Below, in pieces: positions 38,057 through 47,035 of a stretch of DNA of 64,000 nucleotides. Under the pieces are notes generated by a model. That model worked only from the letters and a program-made list of their open reading frames with translations, searched no databases and was not told where the DNA came from. A program made the position numbers and the translations under genes. This DNA is from Rheinheimera sp. A13L. Its GTDB lineage: Bacteria; Pseudomonadota; Gammaproteobacteria; Enterobacterales; Alteromonadaceae. The number at the start of each line of letters is the position of its first letter. Within the stretch, counting starts at the first letter, position 1. The DNA lies in contig NZ_AFHI01000010.1 in the NCBI RefSeq assembly GCF_000217935.1, positions 1 to 64,000 of the forward strand, read 5' to 3'.

Positions 38057-38998
38057 ATGAGTATCCAAATTGGTGTCAGCGCTTGTGTGCTTGGACAAAA
38101 AGTGCGTTTTGATGCCGGCCATAAAGCGTCAGACTTCTGCAACAGCACTCTTGCTCCTTTTGTGTCTTATGTGCCGGTCTGTCCTGAACAGGCCATAGGC
38201 TTAGGTGTACCTCGTCCAGCTATTCGGCTGCAGCTCAATGCGGATCAGCAAGTGAGATTAGTAAACAGCAAAGACAGCAGCATCGATCACACCGACACCA
38301 TGGCACAATTTACCGACAAATTGCTGCCGGAATTAAAGCAGTTGTCTGGTTACATTGTCTGCGCCAAATCACCCAGCTGCGGTATGGAGCGGGTGCGTTT
38401 AAATGATCAGCATGGCAATCAGTTAGGCAAAGTTGGAGTCGGTGTTTTCACGCAGAAGCTGATGCATAGCTATCCCTGGTTACCTGTAGAAGAGGATGGC
38501 CGTTTACTTGACAGCAATTTAAGGGAAAACTTTGTGACCCGCATTTTCGCCTGTCACGACTACCAGCAAATGCTGCAATCGGGTTTTACTGTCGGTAAGT
38601 TAGTGGCCTTTCACAGTCGTTATAAGTTTCTGGTGATGGCGCATAGTCCAACAGCTTATCGTGAACTAGGTCGCTTGGTGGCTCAGGCGAAACTTTTTGC
38701 TCCAGATGAATTGGCACAGCGTTATTTACTGGATTTAATGCAGGCTTTAAAACAACAAGCGACCCGCAAACAGCAAGCCAATGTGCTGATGCATTTGCAG
38801 GGCTTTTTTAAGAAAATGCTCAGTAGCGAAGCCAAGCAGGAATTGCTGAAGCTGATCCATAAATACCGGCAGGGTCATTTGCCCTTACTGGCACCTTTGA
38901 CACTATTGCGCCACCATTTGTCGCAACATCCGCATCAGTATGTGGCGGCGCAGCAGTATCTGCAGCCTTTCCCCGATGAACTGGGGTTACGCGCCTGA
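38057..38998 (+). CDS. DUF523-DUF1722 protein (YbgA-type fusion)
   Basis: 313 residues. N-terminal DUF523 (residues 3-145) has conserved cysteines (GVSACVLGQKVRFD, CAKSPSCGMERV, VCPE); C-terminal DUF1722 (about 185-300) matches YbgA (FHSRYKFLVMAHSP, YRELGRLVA). The fusion commonly sits next to photolyase genes, as here, and a DUF523 domain with clustered cysteines suggests an Fe-S or thiol role, but its activity is unknown. The stop overlaps a 26-codon ORF (TGATG), see the next entry. Confidence 0.82.
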   Translation: MSIQIGVSACVLGQKVRFDAGHKASDFCNSTLAPFVSYVPVCPEQAIGLGVPRPAIRLQLNADQQVRLVNSKDSSIDHTDTMAQFTDKLLPELKQLSGYIVCAKSPSCGMERVRLNDQHGNQLGKVGVGVFTQKLMHSYPWLPVEEDGRLLDSNLRENFVTRIFACHDYQQMLQSGFTVGKLVAFHSRYKFLVMAHSPTAYRELGRLVAQAKLFAPDELAQRYLLDLMQALKQQATRKQQANVLMHLQGFFKKMLSSEAKQELLKLIHKYRQGHLPLLAPLTLLRHHLSQHPHQYVAAQQYLQPFPDELGLRA

Positions 38999-39131
38999 TG
39001 AATATGACATTTTCTTTGGATTGGCTGCTTAGTGATCTGCAGGCATTTCTTCCCGATGAACTGGGGTTACGCGCCTGATGAAAAACACAGCATTTTCTCT
39101 TGTCTGGTTGCGTAATGATTTGCGTGTTTAT
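38972..39131 (+). repeat. 80-bp junction duplication with a 26-codon relay ORF before phr
   Basis: A 31-bp segment (end of the DUF1722 gene plus TGATGAA) is perfectly repeated at 38972 and 39052. The 50 bp between the copies encodes, from ATG 38998, MNMTFSLDWLLSDLQAF, a diverged form of the phr N-terminus (MKNTAFSLVWLRNDLR), and then runs into the repeated LPDELGLRA and stops at 39078. Both junctions keep the TGATG stop/start overlap, so a ribosome could pass gene 1, the 26-residue ORF, then phr. Most simply a remnant of a phr start left by duplication or recombination. Confidence 0.8.
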
Positions 39132-40511
39132 GACAATCAGGCCTTGTTTGAAGCTTGTCAGTCCGGTTTGCCTGTGGTTGCGCTTTTTGTTGCAACACCT
39201 GATAGCTGGCAGCAGCATTTTATGGCGCCCATCAAACAAGATTTTATTCGTCGTCGTGTTGTGCAGTTACAAACTGAGCTGGCGTTGCTGAATATTCCTT
39301 TACTGGCGGTTGAAGGCAGCCATTACGATGCTTTACCTGCGCTGCTGCAACAATTTATCGACGCTGGGGCAGAAGCTTTATATGGCCATAATGAATACGA
39401 ATTACGGGAACGGCTTCGCGACAACAAGGTCAGCGCCACTTTTGCTGATGCCGGCAAAACCAGCTTTTGGTTTGACCGAAAAGCTGTTATGCCACCAGGT
39501 TCAATCTTAAGTAAAACCGGGGGTATTTATCAGATTTTTACACCTTTTAAGAAAACCTGGCTGGCGCGTTTGCGTGAAACCGGTGTGCGCTGCTTCCCTA
39601 AGCCCAAAGCTTTAGCTGACGTAACGCTGCAATTGCCTGCGTTACCGACGATGCAACGAGGGGATGGCAGTTCAGCAGCTTATGGGGTGGAAGAGCTGAA
39701 GGTTCTGGAGCAAATGCGGCAGTTTTGTCGTGACAAAGCGGCTTTTTATCAAACAGAGCGGGATTTTCCGGCTTTAGATGGTACTTCTTCTTTGTCGGCT
39801 TATCTGGCGATAGGGGTTGTATCTGCTCAGCAGTGCATCAGTCGTTTGCAACTGGAAGCGGCGAGCGACTGGGACAGAGAAAAATCAGGGGCTTCAGTCT
39901 GGCTGTCTGAACTGGTATGGCGGGATTTTTATCATCATATTCTGATGGCCTTTCCGGATTTGATTAAACACAAAGCCTTCCAAAAAGACACAGACGGTAT
40001 TGTCTGGCCTAATAATCCGCAGCTGTTTCAGGCCTGGTGTGAGGGCAAAACCGGTTATCCGATAGTGGATGCTGCTATGCGTCAGTTGAATCAAACCGGC
40101 TGGATGCACAACAGGTTACGCATGATAGTGGCCAGTTTTCTGGTGAAGGACTTACATATCGACTGGCGCTGGGGTGAGCAGTATTTTATGTCGAAGCTGA
40201 TTGATGGTGATTTTGCTGCCAATAATGGTGGCTGGCAATGGGCCGCTTCTACAGGCACAGACGCTGCACCTTATTTCCGCATTTTTAATCCTGTGACTCA
40301 AAGTGAACGTTTTGACCCGGACGGCGTATTTATCAAGGCTATGCTGCCAGAGCTTGCTGATGTGCCAAAAAAGCAAATTCACTGGCCACATCCTTTGCCG
40401 CTGTGGAGTGACTATGTCAAACCCATGGTGGACCACAGCAAAGCAAGGCTTCGCACCTTAGAGTTATTTCATACTGTTAAAAAACCGCAGGATAAGTCTG
40501 ATCATGAATGA
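39078..40511 (+). CDS. phr: Deoxyribodipyrimidine photolyase
   Basis: Light-driven repair of cyclobutane pyrimidine dimers, 477 residues. N-terminal antenna-binding alpha/beta domain (FSLVWLRNDLRVYDN) and C-terminal FAD domain with WQWAASTGTDAAPYFRIFNP and RMIVASFLVKDLHIDWRWGEQYF regions; the tryptophan-rich electron path is present. Class I type with the E. coli-like length. The start overlaps the preceding mini-ORF (TGATG), and the end overlaps the SnoaL-like gene by 8 bp. Confidence 0.95.
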   Translation: MKNTAFSLVWLRNDLRVYDNQALFEACQSGLPVVALFVATPDSWQQHFMAPIKQDFIRRRVVQLQTELALLNIPLLAVEGSHYDALPALLQQFIDAGAEALYGHNEYELRERLRDNKVSATFADAGKTSFWFDRKAVMPPGSILSKTGGIYQIFTPFKKTWLARLRETGVRCFPKPKALADVTLQLPALPTMQRGDGSSAAYGVEELKVLEQMRQFCRDKAAFYQTERDFPALDGTSSLSAYLAIGVVSAQQCISRLQLEAASDWDREKSGASVWLSELVWRDFYHHILMAFPDLIKHKAFQKDTDGIVWPNNPQLFQAWCEGKTGYPIVDAAMRQLNQTGWMHNRLRMIVASFLVKDLHIDWRWGEQYFMSKLIDGDFAANNGGWQWAASTGTDAAPYFRIFNPVTQSERFDPDGVFIKAMLPELADVPKKQIHWPHPLPLWSDYVKPMVDHSKARLRTLELFHTVKKPQDKSDHE

Positions 40512-40968
40512 ACACCAAGCGACAGAACGGCTGGATGAATTTTTGAGCTTTTACAATAACCTGAGCCAGAACAACTTAGACTCACTGCATCACTTGTATG
40601 CGGCTAACGTTGAGTTTATCGACCCCGTTCATCATATGCTGGGGCTGGAGCAGTTACAGCAGTATTTTTCTCACGCTTATGCCAGATTAAGCAGTTGTCA
40701 TTTTGTCGCCACCTCAAAAATAGCGAATGAAAGTCAGGGCTGCCTGAGCTGGATCATGACTTTTACCCATGATGCTATTGGCAATGGTAAAGCGATTTCT
40801 GTGCATGGCTGCTCAGTCGTGCACTGGGACAGCGAAGGCAAAATTGCGTACCACAGAGACTATTACGACTTAAATGAAATGGTACTGGAACATATTCCGC
40901 TGCTGGGTTGGGTCACAAAAAAAATTAAGCAAAAAATGGCGAATAACGCTTCAACCCAAACAACGTGA
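40504..40968 (+). CDS. SnoaL-like/NTF2-fold protein
   Basis: 154 residues with the cone-shaped NTF2 fold pattern (NLDSLHHLYAANVEFIDPVHHMLGLEQLQQYF is residues 21-52, typical of the SnoaL-like family). Family members near photolyase-cfa clusters are common; function unknown. Overlaps phr by 8 bp. Its last codons lie in family B repeat DNA. Confidence 0.8.
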   Translation: MNEHQATERLDEFLSFYNNLSQNNLDSLHHLYAANVEFIDPVHHMLGLEQLQQYFSHAYARLSSCHFVATSKIANESQGCLSWIMTFTHDAIGNGKAISVHGCSVVHWDSEGKIAYHRDYYDLNEMVLEHIPLLGWVTKKIKQKMANNASTQTT

Positions 40969-41195
40969 AGTTGCAGGGAGGCGACAAGTAATCGAGGCCC
41001 CTGGAGCATAGAACCACTATGTGACCGGGGCCAGTGACCGCAGTCAAGGAAGCTGCGGCTTTACGTAAGAACGGCCTTTACCCAAACAACGTGAAGTTGC
41101 AGGGAGGCGACAAGCAATCGAGGTCCTGGGAGCATAGGCCACTATGTGACCGGGGCGAGTAAGCGCAGTCAACAATGCTGCGGCTTTAAGTAGGA
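40954..41195 (-). repeat. Family B repeat, two copies in inverted orientation
   Basis: Units begin at 40954 and 41080 (ACCCAAACAACGTGAAG), 126 bp apart, and are reverse complements of the 10.9-kb units: hairpin CTGGAGCATAG ... CTATGTGACCGGGG. The first copy overlaps the last codons of the SnoaL-like gene; together they separate it from the FAD oxidoreductase gene by 235 bp in an otherwise tightly packed cluster. Confidence 0.8.
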
Positions 41196-41203
41196 AGGGT
41201 AAA

Positions 41204-42457
41204 ATGAAAATTGCAGTAGTAGGTGGCGGTATCTCCGGCATGATCAGCTGGTATTTGTTGCAGCGCCAGCATGATGTAACCTTATTTGAAGCTGGCTCTT
41301 ATCTGGGGGGCCATACCGCCACAGTGGATGTGCAGGTCGAAGGGAAAGACTATGCCATAGACACAGGTTTTATTGTGTTTAACAACTGGACTTATCCGCT
41401 GTTTAATAAGTTTTTAGCCGAACTTAAGGTGGAATCACAGCCCACCCAAATGAGTTTTTCGGTGAAAAAAGCCGATACGGGTCTGGAATACAATGGTCAT
41501 ACGCTGTCGACTTTATTTGCCCAGCGTCGCAATCTGTTTCGCCCTTCATTTTGGCGTATGCTGCTCGATATTGTCCGGTTTAACAAATTGGGTAAAGCAC
41601 TGCTGGAGCAAAACCATCCTGATCTGGACTTACTGATTGACGAGTTTCTGGCCAAACACAACTTAGGCAAAGAACTTCGGAATGACTATTTATTGCCGAT
41701 GGGGGCCGCCATCTGGTCGTCAGGCCTTGCCGATATGCCGTCATTTCCACTGCGGTTTTTCCTGAATTTCTTCAAAAACCATGGTTTGCTGAATGTGGCT
41801 GACAGGCCACAGTGGTCAGTGATTAAAGGCGGATCGCGCCAATATGTGCGTGCTTTGCTTAATCGCCTTAATCCAGAGCAGGTACAGCTTAATAGTCCGG
41901 TAAAATCAGTCACACGACATGCAGATGGCGTTACGCTGGAGTTTACTGATGGACGCACAGAGTCTTTTGACCAGGTGGTCTTTGCGTGCCATAGCGATCA
42001 GGCTCTGGCGCTGTTAAAAGACCCGACAGAGGCAGAGCGTCAGGTATTAGGCGGTATTGCATATCAAAAGAACGAAGTGATTCTGCATACAGACCAACGC
42101 ATTTTACCCAAACGCAAAGCGGCCTGGGCTGCCTGGAATTACCATCTGACTGGTGACGCTTCCAGTCATGCCACTTTAAGTTACAACATGAATATTCTGC
42201 AGGGCATTGAAGCCCCAGTGACTTTTGTGGTGACGCTGAACCATAGTCAGGCCATAGATCAGAGTAAAATTTTAAAACGTTTTCAGTACGATCATCCGGT
42301 CTTTAACCACTGCACTATTGCAGCACAGCAACGCCGTGCTGAAATTAATGGTGTCAATAATAGCTGGTTTTGTGGAGCTTATTGGTATAACGGTTTCCAT
42401 GAAGATGGGGTGCGAAGTGCAGTGGATATAGCCCATGCCATGGGAGTGGAGTTTTGA
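41204..42457 (+). CDS. FAD-dependent amine-oxidase-type oxidoreductase
   Basis: 417 residues. The dinucleotide-binding motif VVGGGISGMISWYLL starts at residue 5 and GGHTATVDV follows, as in the amine-oxidase/desaturase superfamily. In Cfa-linked clusters this enzyme type is proposed to oxidise or desaturate fatty-acyl chains; the substrate here is unproven. It is translationally coupled to DUF1365 (4-bp overlap) and hence to the Cfa-like gene. Confidence 0.85.
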   Translation: MKIAVVGGGISGMISWYLLQRQHDVTLFEAGSYLGGHTATVDVQVEGKDYAIDTGFIVFNNWTYPLFNKFLAELKVESQPTQMSFSVKKADTGLEYNGHTLSTLFAQRRNLFRPSFWRMLLDIVRFNKLGKALLEQNHPDLDLLIDEFLAKHNLGKELRNDYLLPMGAAIWSSGLADMPSFPLRFFLNFFKNHGLLNVADRPQWSVIKGGSRQYVRALLNRLNPEQVQLNSPVKSVTRHADGVTLEFTDGRTESFDQVVFACHSDQALALLKDPTEAERQVLGGIAYQKNEVILHTDQRILPKRKAAWAAWNYHLTGDASSHATLSYNMNILQGIEAPVTFVVTLNHSQAIDQSKILKRFQYDHPVFNHCTIAAQQRRAEINGVNNSWFCGAYWYNGFHEDGVRSAVDIAHAMGVEF

Positions 42458-43209
42458 TCCCATCAGGTCATGCGGTATTAACAGGTGAAGTAGGGCATAA
42501 GCGCTATCTGCCCAAAGTACATGGTTTTGATTATCAGGTGCATTACTTCTGGCTGGATCTGGACGAACTGGACCGCATTCCGGCTAAAGGCTGGTTATGG
42601 TCAAAAGCACGACTTGCGGCCTGTAGTTATCGTCGTGCTGACTATTTACCCGGAGCTGCAGATTTAACAGAAGCCGTGCGGCAAAAAGTACGGGATTTAG
42701 GTTTTACAGGCGCTGTAGCTAAAGTCTGCATGATGAGCCCGCTGGCGAACTGGGGTTATTACTTTAGCCCTCTGACGTTGTATTACTGCTTTAATGCTAC
42801 AAAACAGCTGGTGGCCTTGTTGGCTGAGGTGAGTAACACCCCATGGAATGAACGGCATTATTATCTGGTGCCTGTTGCTGACGCAGAGCGCTCTCATTAT
42901 CAGCATGATAAAGCCTTTCATGTGTCGCCTTTTAATCCTATGGATATGCAATACCACTGGACGGTGCTGGCTGATGCAGAGCAACTGGAATTAAGTATCA
43001 CGAATTTTAAAGCAGAACAAAAAGTGTTCAGCGCCTGGTTCCATCTGGCTGTGCAGCCTTTTAATCTGAGTTTGCTTAAAAGCTTACTGATCCGCCGTCC
43101 ATGGCAAAACGTACAAGTGATGACCCGAATTTATTGGCATGCGATGAAACTGCTGTTCAAAGCAGTACCTGTGTATGGCCACCCTAAGTCAAAGGAAACA
43201 CCAAGATGA
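42454..43209 (+). CDS. DUF1365 protein
   Basis: 251 residues, starting at a TTG that overlaps the preceding stop (TTGA) behind GGAGTGGAG. Conserved blocks HRRYLP-like HKRYLPKVHGFDYQVHYFWLDLDEL and the lipid-cluster signature NPMDMQYHW identify DUF1365, almost always found between an FAD oxidoreductase and a Cfa homologue. Function not established. Ends with an ATGA overlap with the next gene. Confidence 0.85.
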   Translation: MIPSGHAVLTGEVGHKRYLPKVHGFDYQVHYFWLDLDELDRIPAKGWLWSKARLAACSYRRADYLPGAADLTEAVRQKVRDLGFTGAVAKVCMMSPLANWGYYFSPLTLYYCFNATKQLVALLAEVSNTPWNERHYYLVPVADAERSHYQHDKAFHVSPFNPMDMQYHWTVLADAEQLELSITNFKAEQKVFSAWFHLAVQPFNLSLLKSLLIRRPWQNVQVMTRIYWHAMKLLFKAVPVYGHPKSKETPR

Positions 43210-44450
43210 CGGTTTCTATTACCGGACAATGCCCTTTTCAAAATTTAAGTTGGTTTGATAAAACCTGTCGTACTTTGGTACTGAAACAGCTCAACCAGCT
43301 GCAATACGGCGCTATTTTACTGGTCGAAGGCCAGGAACAAACCTTGCTGGGCGATGGAAGAGGGGAATTGCAAACAACACTTACTGTATTGGATCCGGAT
43401 TTTTATCAGAAACTTGCCTTTGCAGGTTCTGTCGGGGCCGGCGAATCCTATATTTTGGGTCAGTGGCGCTGTGATCATTTAACAGTGCTGGTGCAATTGC
43501 TGGCTCGTAATGCGTCTCTGCTGGATAAACTCGAGTCGGCATGGGCGCGCTTAAGTAAACCTGCCTTAAAGTTGCTGGACTGGCGTAATCGCAATACTAA
43601 AGAGCAGTCACGCAAAAATATTTCAGCGCATTACGATTTAGGTAATGCCATGTATCAGTTGTTTTTAGACCCAAGCATGATGTACTCCAGCGCTGTTTAT
43701 GAAACTGAAAGCTGCACACTGGAGCAGGCACAGCTGAACAAGCTGAAATCTATTTGTGACAAGCTACAGTTAAAACCCAGTGATCATCTGATAGAAATTG
43801 GCACTGGTTGGGGCAGTATGGCTATTTTTGCCGCCCGCAATTACGGCTGCAAAGTCACCACTACTACTATTTCCCGTGAACAACATGACTATGCGGCACA
43901 ACAAATCCGTGAAGCTGGATTGGAATCACAAATTACCTTGTTATTTCAGGATTACCGGGATTTAACCGGTACTTACGATAAGCTGGTGTCTATAGAAATG
44001 ATTGAAGCTGTGGGCGATGAGTTTTTAGATCAGTATTTTGCCAAATGCTCAAGTTTACTCAAAGACGATGGTTTGATGGTGTTACAGGCCATCACCATAG
44101 CCGATCAGCGCTACAGCCACTATGTCAAAGAAGTTGATTTTATTAAACGCTACATTTTTCCCGGCGGTTGTTTGCCATCGATACAGCGCATGAGTAATGC
44201 AGTGGCAAACTACACGGATTTAGCTCTGCGTCAGGTACAGGACATAGGTCTGGACTATGCCCGAACCTTGCAGGACTGGTGTCACAATTTTATGGCGTCA
44301 CGCGATAAATTACATCAATTGGGCTATGACGATCAGTTTATCCGTCTCTGGCATTTTTACTTGTGTTACTGCGAAGGCGGCTTTTTGGAGAGAGCCACCA
44401 GTGCTGTGCATTTAGTCTTCACTAAACCTTTGAATAGGAACAAAATCTAA
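43206..44450 (+). CDS. Cyclopropane-fatty-acid synthase-like methyltransferase
   Basis: SAM-dependent methyltransferase acting on phospholipid acyl chains, 414 residues. SAM motif I LIEIGTGWGSMAIFAA; SAHYDLGN and SSAVYE are the Cfa signatures; the C-terminal YCEGGF is conserved. It may make cyclopropane or methylated (furan-precursor) fatty acids: in a FAD oxidoreductase-DUF1365-Cfa operon a product other than a plain cyclopropane is possible. Overlaps DUF1365 by 4 bp (ATGA). Confidence 0.88.
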   Translation: MTVSITGQCPFQNLSWFDKTCRTLVLKQLNQLQYGAILLVEGQEQTLLGDGRGELQTTLTVLDPDFYQKLAFAGSVGAGESYILGQWRCDHLTVLVQLLARNASLLDKLESAWARLSKPALKLLDWRNRNTKEQSRKNISAHYDLGNAMYQLFLDPSMMYSSAVYETESCTLEQAQLNKLKSICDKLQLKPSDHLIEIGTGWGSMAIFAARNYGCKVTTTTISREQHDYAAQQIREAGLESQITLLFQDYRDLTGTYDKLVSIEMIEAVGDEFLDQYFAKCSSLLKDDGLMVLQAITIADQRYSHYVKEVDFIKRYIFPGGCLPSIQRMSNAVANYTDLALRQVQDIGLDYARTLQDWCHNFMASRDKLHQLGYDDQFIRLWHFYLCYCEGGFLERATSAVHLVFTKPLNRNKI

Positions 44451-44515
44451 CTTTTCGTTGCTTATTAAAGCGCGGTCGTCTATAACTTTCTACGTATTAA
44501 TGTAGTAGAGTCTGT

Positions 44516-46915
44516 ATGACGACCGTGACCACTTCACTGCCCCAAACTGATATCAGTGTTCTTCACGCTCAACTCCAGCTGTTACAGCAAGAAAATGCCA
44601 GACTAAGCTTAATTAATCAGTTTGCCATTGATCTGCATGAGTTGACGGGCGCGGATGACATTCTTAATTATGCTGCAAAACATGTCGTGGCAGGCTTAGG
44701 CTTTGTCGATTGTGCTATTTTTATTCTGGCACCGGATCGACAAACACTGGTGCGTAAAGCAGGCACAGGTACCCGCGATTTACCTTCCCATTTAGGCATA
44801 GCTGAATTAAAAATTGGTCATGGACTGGTGGGTTATGCCGCCAGCACTAAAGCGTCTGTGCTGGTGTCTGATACCCGGAATGATCCTCATTATCTGGCTG
44901 ATTTAGTGCCCAGCTTGTCGGAGCTGGTTGTGCCTATTCTGGATGGTGATGAGGTGTTGGGGGTGATTGACTGTGAACACTCTCATATTAATTATTTTAC
45001 CCTTGAACATCAGCAAATTCTTGAAGTGGTGGCCTCTATTCTGGCCAGTAAACTTCGAAAGGCGCAGATGCTGGATACTCTCGAGTCGTCAGTCAGTAAA
45101 CTTGAATATGCAGAGCGCTTACAAAAAGCCTTATACGAAATAGCCTCCTTCTCTTATTTTGCCAACGATTTCTCCGGTTTCTACAAAAGAATGCATCAAA
45201 TCGTGAATTCACTGATTTATGCGCCAAACTTTTTTATTGCTTTGTACGATGATGAAGCCGAGTTGCTACAATTTCCATACTTCGCCGATACCGAAGATGA
45301 TTTACATCCCGATCAGGTCTTTGGCAAAGATGTACTGGAACACAGCCTGACGGGCCATGTGTTTCGCTCCAATAAGCCGTTATTGATCCTGCGGGAAGAG
45401 ATAGCGGCCTTTGAGCAAGAGTATGATGTTAACTCATATGGTTCTGAGCCTGAAGCCTGGTTAGGTGTGCCTTTTCAGTCCAGTGAAACAGTGCGTGGTG
45501 TAGTGGTGGTGCAAAGTTATGTCGCCAATATTCAATACACAGAACGTGATCTGGAGCTGATGATTTTTGTCTCCCAGCATATCTCCAACGCGCTGGAGCG
45601 GGTATTCTCCGAAAAACGTTTACAGCATCAGGCATTACATGACGCTTTAACGGCTTTACCCAACCGCAGTCTGTTGATGGACAGAATTGGTCAGGCGTTT
45701 AAACGAATGCAACGTTTTCCAGCCAACCATCTGGCGGTGATGTACCTGGATTTAGACCGTTTTAAAACCGTCAATGACACTTTAGGTCATCAGGTCGGCG
45801 ATGATTTTCTTATTCAGGTTGGACGGGTGCTGAAGCAATGTATGCGTCAGACCGATACACTGGCACGTTTAGGCGGCGATGAATTTGCCGTGGTACTGGA
45901 GGATGTGGCAGGGCTCTCTGATGTCACAGAGGTAGCCCAACGTATTATTCAGGCGCTGCAGCAACCTTTATTGGTCGGGGAGCATACGCTGCTAACCTCT
46001 TGCAGTATTGGCATAGCGCTGGCTAATTCAGGGGATCAGCTGCAGTCAGCGGACGAGCTTATTCGCCGCGCTGATATCGCTATGTATCAGGCCAAACAGG
46101 ATGGCCGTGGTGTCTACCGTATTTATTCAGCAGATATGCAGGCGCAGGAAAGTCAGGAGTTCAAATTAGGGCTGGAAATTAAAGCGGCTTTGGCGCAGCA
46201 GCATTTTATGCTGCATTATCAGCCTATTATCTGCCTGGAGACAGACGACACTCTGGGCTTTGAGGCGTTAATTCGCTGGACTCACCAGACTCAGGGCGTG
46301 ATCACGCCGGATCAATTTATTCCTTTTGCCGAAAAAAACGGCTTGATAGGGCTGATCGACCATTATGTATTGTCGCAAAGTATCGAACAAATCCGTCTGT
46401 GGCGACAAAATTACGGCACGCCTTTTTATGTCAGCGTTAATGTATCAGGTCTGGCATTCTCAGAGCCTGATTTTGCCACTGCAGTGATCCAGAAACTGGC
46501 GGACGCTGATGTTCCAGCCCGTTATCTGGCGATAGAAATTACAGAGCGGGCTTTGATTGAAAATATCGATCAGGCGCGTTTGTGCTTAAAACAGCTGCGT
46601 CAGCATGGGGTGAAAGTACTGCTGGATGATTTTGGCACCGGGTACTCCAGTTTAAGTTATCTGAATGAATTTAAACTGGACGTGCTAAAAATTGACCGCT
46701 CTTTTATTGCCAATATGAAACCCCGGATCCAGGATAACCCTGTGGTTAATACTGTGATTGCTTTAGCTAAAACTTTGAATTTAAAAGTAGTGGCAGAAGG
46801 AGTGGAAACCAGTTTACAGCGGCAGTTATTAAAAGAACTGGGTTGTGATGCCGGGCAGGGCTATTGGTTTGCTAAGGCTTTGCCTGCAGCCGATGCAATC
46901 AAATGGCTACGTTAA
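44516..46915 (+). CDS. GAF-GAF-GGDEF-EAL cyclic-di-GMP protein
   Basis: 799 residues, soluble. Two GAF sensor domains (about 35-185 and 205-365), GGDEF domain (375-535) with intact GGDEF at 453-457 and the RxxD inhibitory site at 444-447, and an EAL domain (545-795) with EAL at 583-585, NVSG, ITERALIE, DDFGTGYSSL, KIDRSFI and AEGVET all present. Both synthesis and hydrolysis of c-di-GMP are therefore possible, with product inhibition. Follows the lipid cluster at 65 bp. A family B repeat follows the stop. Confidence 0.92.
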   Translation: MTTVTTSLPQTDISVLHAQLQLLQQENARLSLINQFAIDLHELTGADDILNYAAKHVVAGLGFVDCAIFILAPDRQTLVRKAGTGTRDLPSHLGIAELKIGHGLVGYAASTKASVLVSDTRNDPHYLADLVPSLSELVVPILDGDEVLGVIDCEHSHINYFTLEHQQILEVVASILASKLRKAQMLDTLESSVSKLEYAERLQKALYEIASFSYFANDFSGFYKRMHQIVNSLIYAPNFFIALYDDEAELLQFPYFADTEDDLHPDQVFGKDVLEHSLTGHVFRSNKPLLILREEIAAFEQEYDVNSYGSEPEAWLGVPFQSSETVRGVVVVQSYVANIQYTERDLELMIFVSQHISNALERVFSEKRLQHQALHDALTALPNRSLLMDRIGQAFKRMQRFPANHLAVMYLDLDRFKTVNDTLGHQVGDDFLIQVGRVLKQCMRQTDTLARLGGDEFAVVLEDVAGLSDVTEVAQRIIQALQQPLLVGEHTLLTSCSIGIALANSGDQLQSADELIRRADIAMYQAKQDGRGVYRIYSADMQAQESQEFKLGLEIKAALAQQHFMLHYQPIICLETDDTLGFEALIRWTHQTQGVITPDQFIPFAEKNGLIGLIDHYVLSQSIEQIRLWRQNYGTPFYVSVNVSGLAFSEPDFATAVIQKLADADVPARYLAIEITERALIENIDQARLCLKQLRQHGVKVLLDDFGTGYSSLSYLNEFKLDVLKIDRSFIANMKPRIQDNPVVNTVIALAKTLNLKVVAEGVETSLQRQLLKELGCDAGQGYWFAKALPAADAIKWLR

Positions 46916-46918
46916 ACA

Positions 46919-47035
46919 CTTCGTACTTAAAGCTGCAGCGTTGTTGGCTACGCTACTCGCCCCAGTCACATAGGACAACTATGCTCCTGGGGTCTCGCTC
47001 ACTTGCCGCCTAGCTGCAACTTCAATTACTTTGTG
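46919..47035 (+). repeat. Family B repeat, single copy
   Basis: Unit in the same orientation as at 10.9 kb, from TTCGTACTTAAAGC to AACTTCAATTACTTTG, with the hairpin CCCCAG-TCA-CATAG / CTATG-CTC-CTGGGG. It begins 4 bp after the stop of the GGDEF-EAL gene and its end carries the stop codon of the minus-strand CvfB-like gene (47022-47024). Confidence 0.85.

Noticed and set aside
42454-42463. Frameshift between the FAD gene and DUF1365
   Set aside because: The TTGA overlap with a GGAGTGGAG ribosome site upstream gives a normal coupled start for a full-length DUF1365 protein.
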